Positions 8,074-16,848 of a stretch of DNA of 64,000 nt are shown one piece after another (positions within the stretch are counted from its first letter, which is position 1; the number at the start of each line of letters is the position of its first letter). The stretch lies in the NCBI GenBank assembly GCA_902196205.1, contig CABIKM010000055.1:20656-84655 (forward strand), given 5' to 3'. Under the pieces are notes generated by a model that did no database searches, was not told the origin of the DNA, and saw nothing but the letters and a program-made list of their open reading frames with translations. This DNA is from Candidatus Methylomirabilis lanthanidiphila (GTDB taxonomy: Bacteria; Methylomirabilota; Methylomirabilia; Methylomirabilales; Methylomirabilaceae). The translations under genes and the position numbers were made by a program.

Positions 8074-8341
8074 ATCGATTTCGCTCCCGCCGGTTACTCT
8101 GTCGCGCCGAGATGACCCGACGAGTTATCTCGCCCCTCGCCCCGGCACGATCCGTGAAGACAACCGTGAGGTGGAGGCCATCCGCGAGACCAATCGCTAC
8201 GAACCGGCGTTCACCGTAGTCGCGACGGGTATCCTCCACCACCAGAATGGGACCATCGAAGATGAGCGAGGCAAACTCGAAGTCGAATCCGCGCTCCCGA
8301 TAGTTCGCGTCGCCCTTACGCTGGCCCCAGGTGAACCGCAT
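8048..8341 (-). CDS. brnT: BrnT-family ribonuclease toxin
   Basis: The 97-aa protein starts MRFTWGQRKGDANYRERG, continues FDFEFAS, and contains GERRFVAIGLADG, TVVFTDR and RRVISARQSNRRERNRYD. This is the BrnT order, with the conserved RxISAR and RE-R-Y tail. BrnT is a RelE-like ribonuclease that arrests translation under stress and is held by BrnA, encoded immediately downstream with overlap. A near-consensus promoter ends only 5 bp before the ATG, so the transcript may be leaderless. Confidence 0.85.
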   Translation of the reverse strand: MRFTWGQRKGDANYRERGFDFEFASLIFDGPILVVEDTRRDYGERRFVAIGLADGLHLTVVFTDRAGARGEITRRVISARQSNRRERNRYDQAVKQE

Positions 8342-8735
8342 ACCTAAATATACTTATGTATATACACTCTGTCAAGCCCCTCTCACAGCGGAAGGGAACC
8401 CGGCGCAGCCCAACGAATGGCTGAGCCGTCCGAAGGATCGGTCTCAAGCCGAGGGTTAGATGGAGGTTCACTTGAATACCGGCAATAATAATATCCTTGA
8501 TCATGGACAGTGCTGCGATGGTCGCTGCGATAATAGCGATAATTTCAGCACGACGGGCACGGCGATCAGTGCGAGAAATCAAGTCTGAATTGAGTTCATG
8601 CTGATGGAGTCGGTTTCGTCGATCAATCTCATTGTCGATAAGAATGGCTTCTGGGTGATCCGATGACAAACCCTGCCGTATCTTGGCGAGTTCTTCAATC
8701 GGAACACCTTTTACCGTTTCAGACGTTATTTCCAT
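8316..8735 (-). CDS. Hypothetical small membrane protein
   Basis: The 139-aa frame has a charged N-terminal half (EELAKIRQGLSSDHPEAILID) and one predicted transmembrane stretch (IIAIIAATIAALSMIKDIII). I do not recognise a family. The last 40 residues overlap the brnT promoter and the first codons of brnT, so this tail is probably not native and the gene may be truncated at its 3' end. The N-terminal two thirds look like real coding sequence. No function is proposed. Confidence 0.4.
   Translation of the reverse strand: MEITSETVKGVPIEELAKIRQGLSSDHPEAILIDNEIDRRNRLHQHELNSDLISRTDRRARRAEIIAIIAATIAALSMIKDIIIAGIQVNLHLTLGLRPILRTAQPFVGLRRVPFRCERGLTECIYISIFRYAVHLGPA
8347..8375 (-). promoter_or_regulatory. 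Promoter and probable operator of brnTA
   Basis: On the minus strand TTGACA (8375-8370), a 17-bp spacer and TATATT (8352-8347) lie directly before the brnT ATG at 8341. The spacer and -10 contain the near-palindrome GTATATACATAAGTATAT, a plausible BrnA operator. With normal start-site spacing, transcription would begin at or next to the A of the ATG. Confidence 0.7.
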
Positions 8736-8955
8736 CTAACTACTGAGTACACTGATCAGTATACGACGGCCATTTGAGTGTCGGTTCTTGCCAGGATTGT
8801 CTTTTCATTCCAAGGAGTTGTCAACCAGTTTCTGATCACTGTCCAACCGGCACACACCGACTGGGATGTCTCGATATACCTGCGCGGAATTCAGGGGTGT
8901 AGAACTTGCTTATAAAAATCCCCGTACCGTCATTTCCCCGAAAGTCCCCCGTCCA

Positions 8956-9053
8956 CGTCATTGCGAGAGAGCGCAACAACCGAAACAATCTCACAGTATT
9001 TCAGAACAACGACGGTGAGATTGCCGCGCTCCCGTTGGTCGCTCGCAATGACG
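8956..9053. repeat. CGTCATTGCGAG inverted dispersed repeat, copy 1
   Basis: The element starts CGTCATTGCGAGAGAGCGCAA and ends GGTCGCTCGCAATGACG, giving terminal inverted repeats of about 13 bp. Related copies are at 26140-26240 and 58191-58283. It resembles the short MITE-like elements found across many bacterial genomes. Confidence 0.8.
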
Positions 9054-9159
9054 AGCCAGGGAAACGTACGGGCTCGATACTGACTTTCATGCCCATGGGC
9101 GCGCCGGCGGCGCATGCGGTATTCCCGCAGTCGTTACGCGGGGACCCGTTGGTTGTACT

Positions 9160-9185
9160 GGATACCGGCTTTCGCCGGTATGACG
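9160..9185. repeat. CCGGCTTTCGCCGG palindromic half-element
   Basis: GATACCGGCTTTCGCCGGTATGACG is the same hairpin end seen at 7523-7611, here as a solo half-copy. Confidence 0.65.
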
Positions 9186-9569
9186 ATTTATGTGCGGTAA
9201 CTTCCGAAATTAAGCAGTAGCTCACCGTGACGCTGAGATCGGCGTACTCCAGAAGCTCATGGACGTCCTGATGTCGTAGCTATCTTCTGACAGGTGAGTG
9301 GCACAGGAATGTCGGAACGTGTGATAGGTTGCGGGTTGAGAAATGCCGGCGTTAAGCCGCTCATCCCTCAATGCTGCAATGCCGGGTGGAAGAGTGGCAT
9401 GGATCGGACGCCCCGCTGCGTGATGTGATGCGGATACCCAGATACTGCGATTCTGGTAACATGCGCCATGCGTGGACCCGCGTCGAGCGGTAGGCCCTCA
9501 GTCAAGACCAATGTGTATTGTGTCCCCGGAATTCGCGGAATTCGGGAATTCGGGACGCTACTGTTTCGG

Positions 9570-11060
9570 TCACTCGCTCGTGGCGGCGCCGGCGAGCAGG
9601 TAATCGAGCACCTCCTTCGCCGTGTAGGACTCGCGGCCGGCGAGGAACTGGCCGAGCTCCTTGGCCTGATCGCCCGCCGTGATCAACTGGGGTTCGGTCG
9701 TCCCGTCCTGGCGCAGTTGCCCGTGACCGATGTTCGCAAACAGCGCGTTACACAGGCAGCGCCGTCCGATGGTATCGCTCGCGTCGCCGCCCTTGGCGAC
9801 GTATGCCTCCACCGGTTCGCTCGGGCAACGATAGCCCACGCCGCCGTCACTCGTGCGATAGGGTGTCCGCAGATGACCGATGTCGCAGAGGCGCGTGCGC
9901 GATGCCGTCTCGACCGGCGCGTCGCCGCGCACAACGATCTTGAACGGATATCCCGTCGGCGACGCCAGCGGGTCCGTGAATACGTCGAGCTGGCCCGCGC
10001 GCGCGGAGGCGAGCATCGCACGGCGCTGCTCCGCCGGCAACCCCGACTCGTCGCAGAAGGCGAAGAGTGTACCAACCTGGATGCCCGCAGCTCCCTCCTT
10101 GAGCGCCGCCGTAAGAGCCTCTGGTGATCCCGCCCCTCCGGCGCGCCAGAAGGGCAGACCGAGCGCGCGTATGGCCGCGAGATCGACTGTGTCCCGCTTG
10201 CCGTAGATCGGCTCGCCCCGTTCGTTCCGGCGGGCCTCTCCTCGCGGCGGCGCGTTGTGTCCGCCCGCGGTCGGCCCTTCGATCACGAATCCGTCGACCC
10301 GGCCGTTCGCCTTGCGGGCGAGCAGGGTCGCGAGCGAGTTCGAGGCGACGACGGCGAAAAAGCGCGGACGAGTGAGGGGCTGCGAAACGGCGGCGCCGTG
10401 ACGGCGTGGGTCGAAATGCAACTCCTCGACTTCACCGGTGCCGGCGCCCGCGACCTCAAGACACAGCGTCGCCGGCTCGTGAGCGGCGAGCTGATCGAGT
10501 ACACCGGGAATCTTGAGCGGGATGCCGGCCCCCATCAGCACGACACCGACTCCGGCGAGCATCGCCCCGTAGAGCGTTGCGAGCGTCGGTAATTGGATCT
10601 TGGTCAACAGGTTGATGCCGACGGCACCGTCGTGACCCTCGCGGGCGAGGTACACCTCGACAAAGGTCGCGGCCACAATCAGTTGCTCTCGCTCGACGCT
10701 CATGCGCTGCCGGAGCATCGGAACCGTGCGATAGGGCGTTCCAGCGGGGCGGCCGCCAGGCCGGAAATACCGCGCCAGCACGCGCGCGGCGACGCCGGGA
10801 ATCGGGAAGACCTCGAGCGCGCGGCGCACGTGCCCGCCAGGGTCGCCGTCTTCGAGACGCCGCGCGAGAAGTATATCCAAGCCGGTCCCCGACACGACGC
10901 CGAGTTGACCCGCGCGCGACACTGCCCGCGCCAACTCCCAGCCGGAGATTCCGACACCCATGCCGCCCTGAATGACGAGCGGCAACGTTCTCACGGATTC
11001 CATTCTCTGGCGCTCCTCCGGCGGAAGACCCGGCGATGACGCACGGGCGATGGCACTCAC
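9570..11060 (-). CDS. Nitronate monooxygenase / 2-nitropropane-dioxygenase-like flavoprotein
   Basis: The 496-aa protein is a TIM-barrel FMN enzyme. It shows VIQGGMGVGISGWELA near the N-terminus (phosphate/FMN loop), IEGPTAGGHNAPPRGEA (the family GGH segment), and FWRAGGAGSPEAL and GIQVGTLFAF (FMN phosphate site). It is longer than the usual 310-380 aa because of a C-terminal extension with several cysteines (YRCPSEPVEAY, RRCLCNALFANIGH). That pattern resembles the longer enzymes in this superfamily rather than the classical nitroalkane enzyme, so the substrate is uncertain. The start at 11060 overlaps the preceding small frame in an ATGA. Base composition is markedly richer in GCG/CGC than its neighbours, and insertion-element remnants flank it, which suggests transfer. 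Confidence 0.8.
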   Translation of the reverse strand: MSAIARASSPGLPPEERQRMESVRTLPLVIQGGMGVGISGWELARAVSRAGQLGVVSGTGLDILLARRLEDGDPGGHVRRALEVFPIPGVAARVLARYFRPGGRPAGTPYRTVPMLRQRMSVEREQLIVAATFVEVYLAREGHDGAVGINLLTKIQLPTLATLYGAMLAGVGVVLMGAGIPLKIPGVLDQLAAHEPATLCLEVAGAGTGEVEELHFDPRRHGAAVSQPLTRPRFFAVVASNSLATLLARKANGRVDGFVIEGPTAGGHNAPPRGEARRNERGEPIYGKRDTVDLAAIRALGLPFWRAGGAGSPEALTAALKEGAAGIQVGTLFAFCDESGLPAEQRRAMLASARAGQLDVFTDPLASPTGYPFKIVVRGDAPVETASRTRLCDIGHLRTPYRTSDGGVGYRCPSEPVEAYVAKGGDASDTIGRRCLCNALFANIGHGQLRQDGTTEPQLITAGDQAKELGQFLAGRESYTAKEVLDYLLAGAATSE

Positions 11061-11185
11061 GACCGCCCCCGCCGGCGACGCGCCGGCGAGATGACATCCA
11101 AGAGGGCGTCGCGGCTCCGTGTGCCCGACGCGAACCGGCGGTTCACCTCTCGCAGGCGTTCGAATAGTTCTTTTCGCGACATCAT
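11057..11185 (-). CDS. Possible small basic protein coupled to the nitronate monooxygenase-like gene
   Basis: The ATG at 11185 opens a 42-aa frame (MMSRKELFERLREVNRRF, then a basic tail RRRRGRS) whose TGA overlaps the next ATG as ATGA. The amphipathic first half is protein-like, but there is no strong ribosome site and no family match. The same frame continues upstream into a transposase-like remnant, so this could be residual coding sequence. Confidence 0.3.
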   Translation of the reverse strand: MMSRKELFERLREVNRRFASGTRSRDALLDVISPARRRRGRS

Positions 11186-11437
11186 CGTCTTACTGGTCCT
11201 TGTCCGGCTAACCATTGAGCATATCGGTCCATCGAAGAACGGGAATCCGGATTCCGTGCCGGCATAACATGCAGCTTCAGAGACCCGTTCTCCTGGCCAC
11301 GTCATGAATTCCCGAGCCTGTCGTTCGGCGGGTGCAACGTATCGCAGCGTCTTATGCGGGTCATTATAAGACACGAACCGGGCCGTGAGCGGTCGGGGAG
11401 ATAGGTAACACAAAGGTCCGGAGACATAGGTTACACC
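11186..11437 (-). mobile_element. Probable insertion-sequence remnant (transposase C-terminus and terminal repeats)
   Basis: The minus-strand frame here contains RFVSYNDPHKTLRYVAPAER, which resembles the C-terminal YN-RPH-LGY-TPAE block of IS481/IS3-type transposases. The outer edge (11397-11437) holds two copies of the word ATAGGTAACAC / ATAGGTTACAC separated by GGTCCGGAGAC, as at the ends of such elements. No intact transposase is present. Confidence 0.4.
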
Positions 11438-11646
11438 TTATACCGTATCAGTTTACCATACTCGTCCTCGATATGCATGTGGCATTCGTGGAGGTCGCCG
11501 AGGAGTTTCTGCACGGTGCGAATGCCATACCCAACTTTGAGGACAAGGATGACATATAAATGCCGTTTGGCGCCGGCTTCTGACGAACTCAAGATGACGG
11601 GCAAGATCCGGAATACAGCCGCTCTCAGAGTCGCTGCCAGAGCCAT
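11431..11646 (-). pseudogene. Probable tyrosine recombinase/integrase C-terminal remnant
   Basis: The 71-aa frame contains VGYGIRTVQKLLGDLHE, close to the GYDIRTVQELLGH segment just before the active-site tyrosine of phage and integron-type integrases. The expected H-R-H-Y context after it is lost. It overlaps the 3' end of ccdA by about 20 bp. It supports past mobile-element activity between 9.2 and 11.6 kb. Confidence 0.4.
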
Positions 11647-12374
11647 TGCGGGGTCAGGCGGAGCGCGTAGGCCGAGAGGATCGTGAAATAGTTGGTGAGC
11701 AGCAGGCCGCCGACGACAATCAGGAAGATCCCGCCAACGGCGCTCATCACCGGTATAAGCCGCTTGAACCGGTCAAAATAGTCGAGAAAGCGATTAAGGG
11801 CAAGGGCGCTCAAAAAGAACGGGATGGCGAGACCGAGCGAGTAGGCGCCGAGCATCAGGATCCCCGTGTAGGCGGTCTTGGCCGTGCTCGCGTACAGCAG
11901 GATGGAGCCCAGGATCGGACCGACACACGGCGTCCAGCCGGCGGCGAAGGTGACCCCCACGATGAACGCGCCCAGATATCCGGCCGGCCGATCCTGCAGT
12001 TCGAGTCGGACGGTCCGCGTGAGAAAGGGGAGGTTGAGGAAGCCGGCAATGTACAGGCCGAACAGGATGACCAATACGCCCCCGACCTTTCTGAGAATCT
12101 GCTGATAGTCAAACAGGAGCCGGCCCAGCAGGCTGAAGGAGGCGCCCAACGACATGAAGACTACGGAGAAGCCAAAGATAAAGCAGAGAGCGTTCAGGAC
12201 GATCGCCCGGCGTGTTTTGACATTGTTGACCGAGTCCGACAGTTCACCGAACGAGAGGCCGGTCACAAAGGAAAGGTAGGAGGGAAAGATCGGAAGCACG
12301 CAGGGTGAGAGGAATGAGAGAACCCCGGCCCCCAGGGCCATCCAGATGGTCACTGTCTCGCCAGTCCCCAACAT
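11625..12374 (-). CDS. ccdA: CcdA-type thiol-disulfide transmembrane protein
   Basis: The 249-aa integral membrane protein has about six transmembrane segments. The two conserved cysteines are in LSPCVLP (residues about 20-30) and GWTPCVGPILG (about 145-155), the DsbD/CcdA pattern. CcdA carries reducing equivalents from cytoplasmic thioredoxin to the outer face of the membrane for cytochrome c maturation or oxidative-fold repair. It has no thioredoxin domain, so it is the minimal CcdA rather than full DsbD. It lies downstream of two secreted M16 peptidases on the same strand, and its end overlaps an integrase remnant. Confidence 0.9.
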   Translation of the reverse strand: MLGTGETVTIWMALGAGVLSFLSPCVLPIFPSYLSFVTGLSFGELSDSVNNVKTRRAIVLNALCFIFGFSVVFMSLGASFSLLGRLLFDYQQILRKVGGVLVILFGLYIAGFLNLPFLTRTVRLELQDRPAGYLGAFIVGVTFAAGWTPCVGPILGSILLYASTAKTAYTGILMLGAYSLGLAIPFFLSALALNRFLDYFDRFKRLIPVMSAVGGIFLIVVGGLLLTNYFTILSAYALRLTPQWLWQRL

Positions 12375-12400
12375 CAGCAGCCTCTCGGCTTAGCCACGCT

Positions 12401-13735
12401 CTACTCGGAGAGCGCTGCTTTCGCCTGATCGGCGACGACAACTAGGACGTAACCCTCCGGCCTGAGATATGTGCGTGCGACTCGCAGGATATCCTCTTTG
12501 CTGACGCCTTCGATCAGCGTTCGGTAGCGGTCCGCATAATCCAGTCCTAGTTTATAATACTCCACCACTGAAATCAACCCGGCCAGCTTCGCGTTGGTAT
12601 CTAGCCGAAGGGGAAAGCTTCCGATGAGGTAGGCCTTCGCATCGGCCAGTTCCTGATCGGTCACCCCTTGCTCCCGAATCCGCTGAAGCTCCCGCACCAC
12701 CTCCCGCACCGCAGGGCCGGCGGTATCATTCTTTGTCTGCAGCGCCACCTGAAACGATCCTCGCTCCAGGCCGGGAGCGAATTGGGAGCTGACATCATAG
12801 GCCCAGCCCTTCTGCTCACGTATGCGCTCCACCAGGCGAGAGGAAAATCCGCCCCCGCCCAGGATGTAGTTCATAACCGTCAAGGCGTAGAAATCCGGGT
12901 TATCCCGTCGGATGCCCTGATGGCCGAGGATGATATTCGCCTGAGCCAGCCTCCGGTCTACCTTTTTGACGACGATCTTCTCCTGAAGCGGCGCGGGCTC
13001 CGTCGCCCGCTTCACTGTCCCCTTGCCTTTCGGCCACGAGCCGAGCACTGCGCGGATCTGGTTAGTGATCTCGCTTCTATCGACGTCGCCCACCACGGTG
13101 ACAACAATCCGTTCCGGGGTGTAGTGATCGCGGTGGAACCCCATGATCTCATCCCTGGTGATCGCGGCGAGGGACGCATCGCTTCCCTCCAGCGGGCGTC
13201 CATACGGATGGCTTCCAAAGACCAACTCGTTGAACGCCTCCTCCGCCACCTCGCTCGGATCCTCCTGCCGCTTCCGCAACGCCGCCCTGAGTTCCTGCGC
13301 CTTTCTGGCGATCTCCCCTTGCTCAAAGGCCGGGTGAAGCAGGACGTCCGCCAACAACGCCAGTCCTTGCGGTATATCCTTTTTGAGCAGCGTCAGATCC
13401 ACTTCACTAAAGTCCCGACCCGCGGATGAAGAAAGGGAGGCGCCGATAAAGTCCACCGACTCATCGATCTGGGCGGCTGTCCGGGTCGTCGTGCCCCTTG
13501 TCAGCAGCAGAGCCGTCAGATTGGCCAGCCCCGCGCGTTCCTTCGACTCCCAGAGGGAGCCCGCCTGCACCGTCGCCTTGATGGTTACAATCGGCAGCGC
13601 CGGGCTGCTTCTGACCAGCAGTGTGAGCCCGTTCTCCAGAACCCGCCGTTCGGCTAACGGGGCCGCCGCCACGAGAACCGGCAGCAGCAGGAGCAGCAGA
13701 AGGCTGAATGACAAAGCCCATCGGTATCGTCGCAT
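12401..13735 (-). CDS. M16-family peptidase-like subunit without the zinc motif
   Basis: The 444-aa protein starts at the ATG at 13735 (MRRYRWALSF). The upstream in-frame extension is repeat-derived. A signal peptide with a poly-leucine core is followed by an M16 domain (VLENGLTLLVRSS). Where active members have HxxEH this one reads LANLTALLL, so zinc cannot be held. The C-terminal half keeps GGGGFSSRLVERIREQKGWAY, the Arg/Tyr pair that binds substrate in the partner of a heterodimer. It thus fits the non-catalytic subunit that pairs with the upstream M16 gene (13861-15225). Location is probably periplasmic. Confidence 0.9.
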   Translation of the reverse strand: MRRYRWALSFSLLLLLLLPVLVAAAPLAERRVLENGLTLLVRSSPALPIVTIKATVQAGSLWESKERAGLANLTALLLTRGTTTRTAAQIDESVDFIGASLSSSAGRDFSEVDLTLLKKDIPQGLALLADVLLHPAFEQGEIARKAQELRAALRKRQEDPSEVAEEAFNELVFGSHPYGRPLEGSDASLAAITRDEIMGFHRDHYTPERIVVTVVGDVDRSEITNQIRAVLGSWPKGKGTVKRATEPAPLQEKIVVKKVDRRLAQANIILGHQGIRRDNPDFYALTVMNYILGGGGFSSRLVERIREQKGWAYDVSSQFAPGLERGSFQVALQTKNDTAGPAVREVVRELQRIREQGVTDQELADAKAYLIGSFPLRLDTNAKLAGLISVVEYYKLGLDYADRYRTLIEGVSKEDILRVARTYLRPEGYVLVVVADQAKAALSE

Positions 13736-13774
13736 CGTGCTATTTATCGCCTTTCGCACCCCGCACCTCGTACC

Positions 13775-13812
13775 AAATCCCCCCGCGCCCCCCTTTATCA
13801 AAGGGGGGGGTT
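13775..13812. repeat. C-run/G-run palindromic dispersed repeat, copy 2
   Basis: AAATCCCCCCGCGCCCCCC, then TTTATCAAA and a G-run. Same family as 1250-1296 and 53953-54000. It sits between the two M16 genes. Confidence 0.7.
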
Positions 13813-13860
13813 AGCCCGCACCCTACACGTTGCACTGAGGGTAGCCACAGGGGGCTGCCC

Positions 13861-15225
13861 CTACCTCTTAATCTTTTCGGGAACCAGTACTGCAACGGTG
13901 CGGTTATCCGGCGTCAGGTAGGCTTTCGCGACCCGTTGCAGATCCGCTGCCGTGACGTTGCGGATACCGGGAAGGTAAGCCTCCCATGCGCGCCAGTTGG
14001 CGATGATCTCATACTCAGCCAGCACCCTGGCCAGGTTAAACACCGAATCCTGCCCGAACAGGAAATCGGCTTCGATCTGATTCTTAACCTTCTGGAGTTC
14101 CCGGTCCGAAACCGGCTCGTTCTTCACCCGCTCGATCTCTGCCGTCAGAGCCTGCTCAACCTCTTCAGCCGTTTTGCCGGGCATCACGCTGGCGTACAGG
14201 GGGAAGAGGTTCGGGTCGATGCTTTCCCGGTCGTACCCCCCGCCGGCGAACAGCGCAAGCTGCTTCTCGTAGACCAGGCTCTTGTAGATCCTGGCGCTCT
14301 TGCCTCCGGACAGGATATAGGCCAGCACCTCAAGCGCAAAGTTGTCGGGATGTTTCAGATTCGGGACGTGGTACCCCATGAATACAAACGGCAGTTCCGC
14401 TTCCTTCTTCAGGAACACCCGTCGCTCTCCCCGCTGCTCCGGCTCCACGGCGCGGACGGCGGGCGGATCGGCGGCCCGCGGAATCGACCCGAAGTACTGC
14501 CGAATTTTTGGAAGTAGTTCGTCGCTGTTGAAATCACCGACGACGATCAGCACGGCGTTATTCGGCACGTAGTAGGCGTTGTAGTAGCGCAGCAGATCCT
14601 CCCGCGCCAGCTTCTCGATGTCGGTCATCCAGCCAATGACAGGCTGTCGGTACGGGTGCGCCTGAAACGCCGCCGCCGCCATTGCCTCTCTCAAGGCGGA
14701 CACGGGATCGTCGTCGGTGCGTAGACGACGCTCCTCCATGACCACCTTCTTCTCCGACTCCAACTCTTTCGAATCAAGCAGCAGACCGCGCATCCGATCG
14801 GCCTCAAGTCTCAGAGCCAGTTCGATCCGATCCGAGGCGAAGGTCTCGAAGTAGCCCGTGTAATCGTCGCTGGTAAAGGCGTTGTCGCGACCGCCGTTCT
14901 TTCTGATGATTCTCGAAAACTGCCCCGGTCCTACTTTCGCGGTCCCCTTAAACATCATATGCTCCAACAGGTGGGACAGACCGGTAGTCCCCGGTTGTTC
15001 GTTGCGCGCGCCGACCCGATACCAGACATGGATAGTGACCACAGGCGCCTTGTGCTCCTCAAGCAACAGAATTTTCAGTCCGTTCTCGAGTACCGACTCC
15101 TTCACCCTGGCCGTGACCTGCGCGTCCGCGAGACCCTGGATCAGGAGGACGCAGAGCACGAGCCAGGCCATCACCGCACCCCGCATTCGTACGCACTGTA
15201 TCCGCTGTCGCATCGCTGTTTTCAT
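13861..15225 (-). CDS. M16-family zinc metallopeptidase (catalytic subunit)
   Basis: The 454-aa protein has a signal peptide (MAWLVLCVLLIQGLADAQ core) and the inverted zinc motif HLLEH in GLSHLLEHMMFKGT near residue 85, with the downstream glutamate region EADRMRGLL. These define an active M16 peptidase like mitochondrial processing peptidase beta or PqqL. It probably degrades peptides in the periplasm together with the HxxEH-less partner encoded next (12401-13735). DUF192 and DegP-type genes upstream on the same strand make an envelope-protein quality block. Confidence 0.92.
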   Translation of the reverse strand: MKTAMRQRIQCVRMRGAVMAWLVLCVLLIQGLADAQVTARVKESVLENGLKILLLEEHKAPVVTIHVWYRVGARNEQPGTTGLSHLLEHMMFKGTAKVGPGQFSRIIRKNGGRDNAFTSDDYTGYFETFASDRIELALRLEADRMRGLLLDSKELESEKKVVMEERRLRTDDDPVSALREAMAAAAFQAHPYRQPVIGWMTDIEKLAREDLLRYYNAYYVPNNAVLIVVGDFNSDELLPKIRQYFGSIPRAADPPAVRAVEPEQRGERRVFLKKEAELPFVFMGYHVPNLKHPDNFALEVLAYILSGGKSARIYKSLVYEKQLALFAGGGYDRESIDPNLFPLYASVMPGKTAEEVEQALTAEIERVKNEPVSDRELQKVKNQIEADFLFGQDSVFNLARVLAEYEIIANWRAWEAYLPGIRNVTAADLQRVAKAYLTPDNRTVAVLVPEKIKR

Positions 15226-15231
15226 AACGCG

Positions 15232-15702
15232 CTAACGACTCGATCCTTCATATGTGACACGAACCATCTGACCCGGGCTGATGCCCATCTCTGCGGCGAA
15301 GCCGGCAGGAACCTCCAACACGAGATCGGCCACATGATCGACAACAGCAGGGGACTCGTGTGAGCGCGGCGGCGGCACGCTCGCATCAATGGCGACGATC
15401 TTACCCTCACGGATCCAGACAATATCGAGCGGGATCAGCATCCCCTTCATCCAGAACGTCCGAAGGTCTGCCGCGTCAAAGGGAAAGAGCATCCCGCTAC
15501 CTTTTGAAAGCGATGATCGACCTCCGAGCCCTCTGGCCTGCTCCCGCGCAGTCTGCGCCACCTCAACGGTAATCGTCACCCGGCCGTCGATGACTACGTC
15601 GCCCCTTTGCAGGGCCAAGACATCAGAGACCAGGAGCACACCCAGCGTAAAGGGAAGGAGTAGTAAGAATCCTAACACCGCATAATTCCGGGCCGCCCTC
15701 AT
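15232..15702 (-). CDS. DUF192 family exported protein
   Basis: The 156-aa protein has an N-terminal hydrophobic segment (LGFLLLLPFTLGVLLV) and a DUF192 domain: VEVAQTAREQARGLGGR, GMLFPF, TFWMKGMLIPLDIVWI, and VLEVPAGFAAEMGI near the end. The family is common, small and exported or membrane-anchored, and its biochemical role is unknown. The start overlaps the end of the degP-like gene by 4 bp, which suggests translational coupling and a shared envelope role. Confidence 0.88.
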   Translation of the reverse strand: MRAARNYAVLGFLLLLPFTLGVLLVSDVLALQRGDVVIDGRVTITVEVAQTAREQARGLGGRSSLSKGSGMLFPFDAADLRTFWMKGMLIPLDIVWIREGKIVAIDASVPPPRSHESPAVVDHVADLVLEVPAGFAAEMGISPGQMVRVTYEGSSR

Positions 15703-16817
15703 GCCTCAGGCAGCTCCCCCAGTCGAACCGATACGGTGAATGACCGGCCATCCCTGAGCAGATCGATCTTCACCTGGTCTCCAGCCTTTCGCTCTCCATC
15801 CAGAAAGGCCGTCAGGTCGTCTATTGATGTCACCTTTCGGCCCTCGACCGCAACGATGATGTCCCCTCCCACACCGACCAGCATGTTCCCAATCCGCGCC
15901 TTTTTTGTGCTGCCCCTGATACCTGCACGGTCCACCGGTCCTTTGGGAGAGACCTGCATTACCACGATCCCTTGGCGAACCGGAAGCTTCAGGGCGCCGG
16001 CCAGCTCCGGCGTGATGTCCAGGCCGGCGACACCCAGCCATGGATGGCTGACCCGCCCCTTGGCGATCAACTGGGGGAGCAGCCGTTTCGCCGTGTTCAC
16101 CGGGATGGCAAAACCGATCCCGACCGACCCGCCGCTCGGAGTGTAGATGGCGCTGTTGATCCCGATGACTTCACCATGGGAGTTCAGCAGCGGTCCGCCT
16201 GAATTGCCGGGATTGATCGGCGCGTCGGTCTGGATGACGCCTCGAATCTGACGCCCGCTCTCGGAGCGGAGCGTCCGACCCATCGAGCTGACGACGCCGC
16301 GCGTGACCGTTCGATCCAGGCCGAACGGATTGCCGATGGCGATGGCCATCTGTCCCACCTGCAAGGCATCGCTGTTGCCCATCTTCACAGGGAACAGCTT
16401 TTCCTTTGGAACAGAGATCTTGATCACCGCCAGATCGTTGCTGGGATCCCGGCCGATCAATTTTGCCGCGACCTTGCTCTTGTCCGGCAGCGTGACCTCC
16501 AGGCTGTCGGCCTCTTCCACCACATGATTATTGGTTAAGATGTATCCCCGGTCATCCACCACGAAGCCCGATCCGGCCCCTTTCTGGGGCACCGGATTAA
16601 AGAACACATCGTAGGCCAGCGCGGTACTGGTAATGTGAACGACGCCCGGGCTGGCACGTTTATAGACGGATATCACGATCTGTTCCTCAGGGCTGAGACC
16701 GGGACCATCCGCTTGAGTTTTTTCCGCCAACGCATCGGTCCAGCCGGTGAGGCACCCGACAGCCAGGAGCGCAGTCAGAGCTGTGCGTCGGACTAGAATG
16801 TGCCGGTTGTCGGACAA
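15699..16817 (-). CDS. degP: DegP/HtrA-type serine protease with one PDZ domain
   Basis: The 372-aa protein has a signal peptide (LTALLAVGCLTGWTDALA) and a trypsin-like domain with the catalytic triad His98 (TNNHVV), Asp128 (NDLAVI) and Ser206 (GNSGGPL). A single PDZ domain follows from about residue 270 (GIVVMQVSPKGPVDRAGI). HtrA proteases degrade or refold damaged periplasmic proteins and respond to envelope stress. One PDZ rather than two suggests a DegS or HhoB-like form. A hairpin with a T-run lies 33 bp upstream (16849-16877). It is coupled to the DUF192 gene. Confidence 0.93.
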   Translation of the reverse strand: MSDNRHILVRRTALTALLAVGCLTGWTDALAEKTQADGPGLSPEEQIVISVYKRASPGVVHITSTALAYDVFFNPVPQKGAGSGFVVDDRGYILTNNHVVEEADSLEVTLPDKSKVAAKLIGRDPSNDLAVIKISVPKEKLFPVKMGNSDALQVGQMAIAIGNPFGLDRTVTRGVVSSMGRTLRSESGRQIRGVIQTDAPINPGNSGGPLLNSHGEVIGINSAIYTPSGGSVGIGFAIPVNTAKRLLPQLIAKGRVSHPWLGVAGLDITPELAGALKLPVRQGIVVMQVSPKGPVDRAGIRGSTKKARIGNMLVGVGGDIIVAVEGRKVTSIDDLTAFLDGERKAGDQVKIDLLRDGRSFTVSVRLGELPEA

Positions 16818-16848
16818 GCGTATCGCTCCTTTAGTTGTGCGGGCACAT

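Larger units (their letters stand above)
8736..9569. other. Gene-poor region made largely of dispersed repeats
   Basis: I see no convincing gene over about 830 bp. The stretch holds an inverted CGTCATTGCGAG element (8956-9053) and a CCGGCTTTCGCCGG half-element (9160-9185). The rest (9200-9569) has no recognisable coding or RNA feature. Confidence 0.6.

Noticed and set aside
12375..12400. Frameshift suspected at the M16/ccdA junction
   Set aside because: Both genes have complete, family-typical ends, and the gap is a normal short intergenic space.
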